Assembly: GCA_001725215.1 (NCBI GenBank) | Contig: MEFT01000005.1 | Coordinates: forward strand, 23,599 to 29,432 | Length of the DNA: 5,834 bases | Reading direction: 5' to 3' | From: Clostridium sp. SCN 57-10 | Lineage (GTDB): Bacteria; Bacillota; Clostridia; Oscillospirales; Butyricicoccaceae | Shown here: positions 5,634-5,834 of the stretch, one piece after another | How the letters are laid out: every line of letters starts with the position of its first letter | Position numbering within the stretch: position 1 is the stretch's first letter | Translations under genes and position numbers: made by a program | Notes under the pieces: generated by a model | Databases searched by the model: none | What the model was told of the DNA's origin: nothing | The model's input: the letters and a program-made list of their open reading frames with translations, nothing else

Positions 5634-5834
5634 TCAAATATTCCAGCTATCGAGCACGCGCTGTGAAAACGCAAGCAGCGCCGAGCGCTCGTTGCGACAC
5701 CGCCCAGTGATAACGGCGTCGACAATTACGCTCATCAGCCGCCCGATTTCCTCGCCCTCCGCGCCGAGCGCGATCAGGTCACGCCCGTCGATGAGGAGCT
5801 GTTCGCGCGAAAAAGCTTGTGGTTCCGTGATGAC
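5634..5834 (-). CDS. cca: CCA tRNA nucleotidyltransferase, C-terminal end (partial)
   Basis: This is an open frame entering from the right edge, 66 codons followed by TGA at 5634-5636. The segment LLIDGRDLIALGAEGEEIGR (residues 13-32), then a helix and VITGRCRNERSALL (41-54), fits the C-terminal RNA-binding region of bacterial CCA-adding enzymes. There the pattern is G-x-DL-x-xLG-x-x-x-G-x-x-x-G, a helix, then G-x-x-x-N. These enzymes add or repair the 3'-CCA of tRNAs in the cytoplasm using CTP and ATP. The catalytic head domain and HD domain lie outside the window, so the full activity cannot be checked. A related poly(A) polymerase-type member of the same family is possible. A terminator follows 22 nt after the stop. 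Confidence 0.72.
   Translation of the reverse strand, partial: VITEPQAFSREQLLIDGRDLIALGAEGEEIGRLMSVIVDAVITGRCRNERSALLAFSQRVLDSWNI

Noticed and set aside
5610..5637. Promoter TTGAAC-16-TATTGC for the hydrolase gene
   Set aside because: The -10 hexamer is poor, the spacer is short, and the start site would fall inside the terminator hairpin of the upstream gene.

Overview
The window looks like chromosomal DNA of an anaerobic, moderately GC-rich Firmicute (Clostridia-type, possibly a gut or metagenome-assembled lineage). The support is a DUF1836 regulator (a family I know only from Firmicutes), a Bacillus YuaF/YuaG-like NfeD-flotillin pair, strong AGGAGG-type ribosome binding sites, a cysteine-rich cytoplasmic protein and simple intrinsic terminators. 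The exact taxon cannot be read from the sequence. Every gene I can support lies on the minus strand, so transcription runs right to left.

From right to left there are three blocks. (1) 5634-5834 is the last 66 codons of a probable CCA-adding tRNA nucleotidyltransferase, closed by a hairpin plus U-tract terminator at 5586-5611. (2) 4169-5566 is an intact cytoplasmic serine hydrolase of the class C beta-lactamase fold, closed by a 13-bp hairpin terminator at 4113-4143. (3) A textbook promoter (TTGACA, 17 bp, TATAAT) at 4056-4084 begins a tightly spaced four-gene operon. Its genes are a DUF1836 MerR-like regulator (3472-4029), an NfeD-like membrane protein (2857-3452), a flotillin (1432-2832), and a lipoprotein (1376 down to the left edge) whose C-terminal half carries an HExxH...E zinc-peptidase signature.

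Two of the four operon genes are broken in this sequence. The NfeD gene and the lipoprotein-peptidase gene each need a shift of the same sense to read through, equivalent to one missing base. At both breaks the stop codon of the first part overlaps an ATG of the second part (ATGA and TGATG). The second half of the lipoprotein gene, with its intact HEIVH motif, becomes visible only after correcting the frame. Whether these are real lesions, sequencing indels or coupled split genes is the main open question.

As a system, NfeD and flotillin are a known partnership in membrane microdomain organisation. The sequence adds a co-transcribed regulator in front and a surface-anchored predicted metallopeptidase behind. 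A perfect hairpin at 1396-1420 separates flotillin from the lipoprotein, but its T-tract faces the plus strand, where there is no gene. No RNA genes, mobile elements or CRISPR arrays were seen. No gene-free stretch exceeds 300 bases; the longest, 4030-4168, holds the terminator and the promoter.
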